From Catonella morbi ATCC 51271 (GTDB lineage Bacteria; Bacillota; Clostridia; Lachnospirales; Lachnospiraceae): a stretch of DNA of 64,000 bases. The position numbers and the translations under genes were made by a program. The stretch covers positions 125,733-189,732 of the forward strand of contig NZ_KI535369.1 in assembly GCF_000160035.2 (NCBI RefSeq). Direction: 5' to 3'. Of the stretch, positions 61,836-64,000 are shown piece by piece (the first letter of the stretch is position 1; each line of letters begins with the position of its first letter). Below the pieces are notes generated by a model. The model was not told where the DNA came from and did not search any database. It saw only the letters and a program-made list of their open reading frames with translations.

Positions 61836-61911
61836 ACAGTATAGTTCTTAATTATGTCTTTTCTATGGCAATATATGCTTTAAAAAGATTATTTTTTTGC
61901 TATATTGTCTA

Positions 61912-62445
61912 CTATTTACATAACTTCCCAGAAAGAAGGTTTTCCTTATTTTTTATCCATTCCTTAATAATTTCATGCTCCTTAACCATATCAGTAATTC
62001 TTCCAGGATGCCATCCATCCTTCATTTCATTTAATTTCTCATTCCAAGTTTCTATATCAGCTTCAATAAGTTCTCCTTCCTCTTTATCTATTTCATCCGG
62101 ATGTAATTCAGAGTATTCCTTATCATATTCACTTTCTTCAATAAGCTCTAAATATTCTACATATTCTTTCGGATCATACTCAGTCTCAATCAAATGACTT
62201 AATAAATAATTATTTGGCAGTCTTGAAAAGTCACATCTGTCAAACCAATTTCTCACAAGTTTGCTTTCATCGCTACCTTGAGCTTTTTCATTACTAATCA
62301 AATCACATAAGAAAGTTTCAATTAAATTCCCTATACTTATTCCAACTTCGCCACATAGATAAATAAGATAATTACAATCAGATTCAGACAGATTGATAGC
62401 TATTTGTCTTTCCTTCTCTGATTGAACATTAAGTTGATTAAACAT
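61912..62445 (-). CDS. Conjugative-element protein of unknown function
   Basis: 177 residues from the ATG at 62445 (GGGAGG eight bases upstream; the ATG at 62451 is too close). The first 55 residues (QLNVQSEKERQIAINLSESDCNYLIYLCGEVGISIGNLIETFLCDLI) look like a ribbon-helix-helix type region: a strand, then two helices with a glycine turn. The remainder is very acidic (EYDPKEYVEYLELIEESEYDKEYSELHPDEIDKEEGEL), perhaps binding a basic partner or mimicking DNA. DNA-binding or DNA-mimic function is a guess. Confidence 0.6.
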   Translation of the reverse strand: MFNQLNVQSEKERQIAINLSESDCNYLIYLCGEVGISIGNLIETFLCDLISNEKAQGSDESKLVRNWFDRCDFSRLPNNYLLSHLIETEYDPKEYVEYLELIEESEYDKEYSELHPDEIDKEEGELIEADIETWNEKLNEMKDGWHPGRITDMVKEHEIIKEWIKNKENLLSGKLCK

Positions 62446-62517
62446 AAACATGTCCTCCCGTTTAGTATTAAATGCTTTGTTCTTATCAGATTCCTTCAGT
62501 TTTTTTTATTGCTGAGA

Positions 62518-64000
62518 TTATTTTCCCGGCTGTATATGCCAGTCATCCCATAATGCCCCCCTGCAGCTTATCTCACCCATAAGATTGGTCTTAAGTTCTC
62601 CTGCAGGAGTCCAGCAGTCGGTTACTTCAGCATAGATGTCATATATCCCATCAGGATACCATATTGGGAGGAAGTGGAACCTTCCGTCTGAGGTTCCCTT
62701 ATAGCCAGTGTAGCTGTAATTGTTCTTAGGAAGGGTAAATTTATCAGTCAGCTCCTGAAATCCGTTCGTCTGTTCAATCCTGTCTCCCCATCTCCAGTAT
62801 TTTTTATAATTAAACTCAGGAAAGAAATATCTTGAAGTCTGAAATCCTGTAGCAGCTCCTATTCCACTTCCCTTTATCTTCATGGAGATATCTGCACCTA
62901 TTCCATATCCGCTTTTTACATAGTTTTTATCAGGATTTGCCCTTGAAGCAGTACTTGCCGGGTGTACATCCATGTTACTTTCTTCTAGTTTTACTGAAAA
63001 CTTCTTTGGGTTTGTAGGTATCCTCCCATTTACTATATATCTCACACTGCTTCCATTCGGTGCATATGAAGTCCTGTATTTATGCTTACCAAAGCTGTAA
63101 TATGCATCATTGTCATATTCAGGGTAGTAACTTACTCCGGTTATATTTCCTTTGGTATCCCTATACACTACACTTCCCCAACCTATAAAATCACCGTTAG
63201 GATGATATGTAGTCTCCCAGATACTCCATGACTGTTCTTCTTTCTTTTCAGTATCCGTTATTTTTGACTCTGATGGTCTAAAATTCACATCGAAATCAGT
63301 AAGATTTATGGGCTTCTTATCATCCGCCTTAGGATTAAGCGGTTCCCACAGAGATTTTTTCTCAATATCTGTTGATATAACCTTCACTTCACTTTTCCCC
63401 GAATGGGTTACTGTTGCTGTAATCTCCATCTCTACAGGCTCTTTGGGTGTATGCCACCTTACCCATACGAGTTGGTTTCTTCCTTTGGGCACATATACAT
63501 CTCCTGAATTAAGTCTTCCCACTCCCGGAATGTCAAAGTTTACACGGATTGGATTATCTGGTGTTGCGTCATTGCCTGCTGTTACTATTACTGAGGTATA
63601 TACATCAGTATCCACCCTGTATGTATAATCAGGTACCCTAAGTTTAGGTGGAATCTTCTTTTCTCCACCTTTTCCCCCAAGCATTCCTACACCCATCTGT
63701 GTGGCTATCTCTGCATTTGTAAAAACCCTTACACTTCCCTTGTAAGGTTCGATTCCATACCTGTCTTTTTTAAGGTAGGCTGCAAGGGGAATTGCCTTGT
63801 GTGAGAAGGAAAAATGTCCGTTATATATGGTGCCTTTGCCTTTCATCCTTGCTTCAGCATCATACAGGGCTATTTCTGTAGATGTGAGTGCATAGTACTT
63901 GCCATCTAAGTGAAAGTAGTATATCGGCTCAAATACAAGTGTGTTTTCCTTACTCTTTATCTTATCTAGGGTAACACCTCCTCCCATGTCCTTTGCTATC
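62518..64000 (-). CDS. Large extracytoplasmic-type protein of the conjugative element (N-terminus off window)
   Basis: The frame is open to the window edge (IAKDMGGGVTLDK at the boundary), so the protein is longer than the 493 visible residues. It is Gly/Ser/Thr/Tyr-rich and strand-rich, with almost no hydrophobic helices: PDYTYRVDTDVYTSVIVTAGNDATPDNPIRVNFDIPGVGRLNSGDVYVPKGRNQLVWVRWHTP and WETTYHPNGDFIGWGSVVYRDTKGNITGVSYYPEY. This looks like a chain of beta-sandwich domains exposed on the surface, perhaps an adhesin for mating contact. Large proteins of this kind occur in clostridial conjugative elements. Not assigned to a family. Confidence 0.65.
   Translation of the reverse strand, partial: IAKDMGGGVTLDKIKSKENTLVFEPIYYFHLDGKYYALTSTEIALYDAEARMKGKGTIYNGHFSFSHKAIPLAAYLKKDRYGIEPYKGSVRVFTNAEIATQMGVGMLGGKGGEKKIPPKLRVPDYTYRVDTDVYTSVIVTAGNDATPDNPIRVNFDIPGVGRLNSGDVYVPKGRNQLVWVRWHTPKEPVEMEITATVTHSGKSEVKVISTDIEKKSLWEPLNPKADDKKPINLTDFDVNFRPSESKITDTEKKEEQSWSIWETTYHPNGDFIGWGSVVYRDTKGNITGVSYYPEYDNDAYYSFGKHKYRTSYAPNGSSVRYIVNGRIPTNPKKFSVKLEESNMDVHPASTASRANPDKNYVKSGYGIGADISMKIKGSGIGAATGFQTSRYFFPEFNYKKYWRWGDRIEQTNGFQELTDKFTLPKNNYSYTGYKGTSDGRFHFLPIWYPDGIYDIYAEVTDCWTPAGELKTNLMGEISCRGALWDDWHIQPGK

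Overview
The window looks like a chromosome segment from a low-GC anaerobic Gram-positive bacterium of the Clostridia, most likely a Lachnospiraceae member. The reasons are AT-rich DNA with strong GGAGG-type ribosome binding sites, lipoproteins with poly-Ser/Thr/Ala linkers after the lipobox, a firmicute infC-rpmI-rplT operon with an L20-type leader, and families such as YhfC, BlaI/M56 and split-VirB4 conjugation genes. The assignment rests on family resemblance only. I see no rRNA, tRNA or CRISPR array.

Layout. (1) 1-12 kb: an L-fucose utilisation operon behind a divergent, truncated DeoR regulator. It encodes an FGGY kinase, L-fucose isomerase, fuculose-phosphate aldolase, a ribose-type ABC importer, a FucU mutarotase and lactaldehyde reductase, followed by a convergent SMP-30 lactonase-like gene. 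The importer permease carries a frameshift in an A8 tract. (2) 12.2-14.4 kb: an IS1634-family insertion sequence flanked by an exact 133-bp direct repeat. (3) 14.4-22 kb: a small two-gene module with a Phd/YefM-like protein, a tartrate (ttd) locus with a divergent LysR regulator, and an SPFH / YhfC / lipoprotein / membrane protein / ribbon-helix-helix cluster. (4) 22-31 kb: a heterodimeric ABC exporter-type pair under a consensus Fur box, a four-copy tandem array of small membrane proteins each preceded by a decaying surface-protein tail, and a BlaI/M56 regulatory pair. (5) 30.7-32.2 kb: infC-rpmI-rplT with promoter, attenuator leader and an AUU start for IF3. (6) 32.6-40 kb: a sugar operon (two Gfo/Idh/MocA oxidoreductases, a binding protein, two permeases, a TIM-barrel isomerase, a ROK regulator) with no ATPase of its own. 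(7) 40-46 kb: a Fic protein, an IrtAB/YbtPQ-like ABC pair, a small membrane protein and a radical SAM protein. (8) 46.2-47.8 kb: an ISLre2/UPF0236-type IS. (9) 47.9-64 kb: one end of an integrative conjugative element, all on the minus strand. It has a split VirB4, a 2.2-kaa methylase/helicase protein, a PBECR4-like nuclease candidate, several unknown proteins and a compact structured RNA candidate, and it runs off the window.

How the genes work together. The fuc operon imports L-fucose, interconverts its anomers, isomerises it to fuculose, phosphorylates and cleaves it to DHAP plus L-lactaldehyde, and reduces the aldehyde to 1,2-propanediol. The ttd locus would take up tartrate or a related dicarboxylate and dehydrate it to oxaloacetate. 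The two ABC pairs, one Fur-controlled and one IrtAB-like, point to iron or siderophore handling. The most unusual features are the folded RNA candidate beside the nuclease-like gene in the conjugative element, the tandem membrane-protein array with degenerate surface-protein tails, the 133-bp duplication around the IS1634 element, a C-terminal domain shared by two conjugation-region proteins, and intergenic hairpin repeats that recur 44 kb apart.
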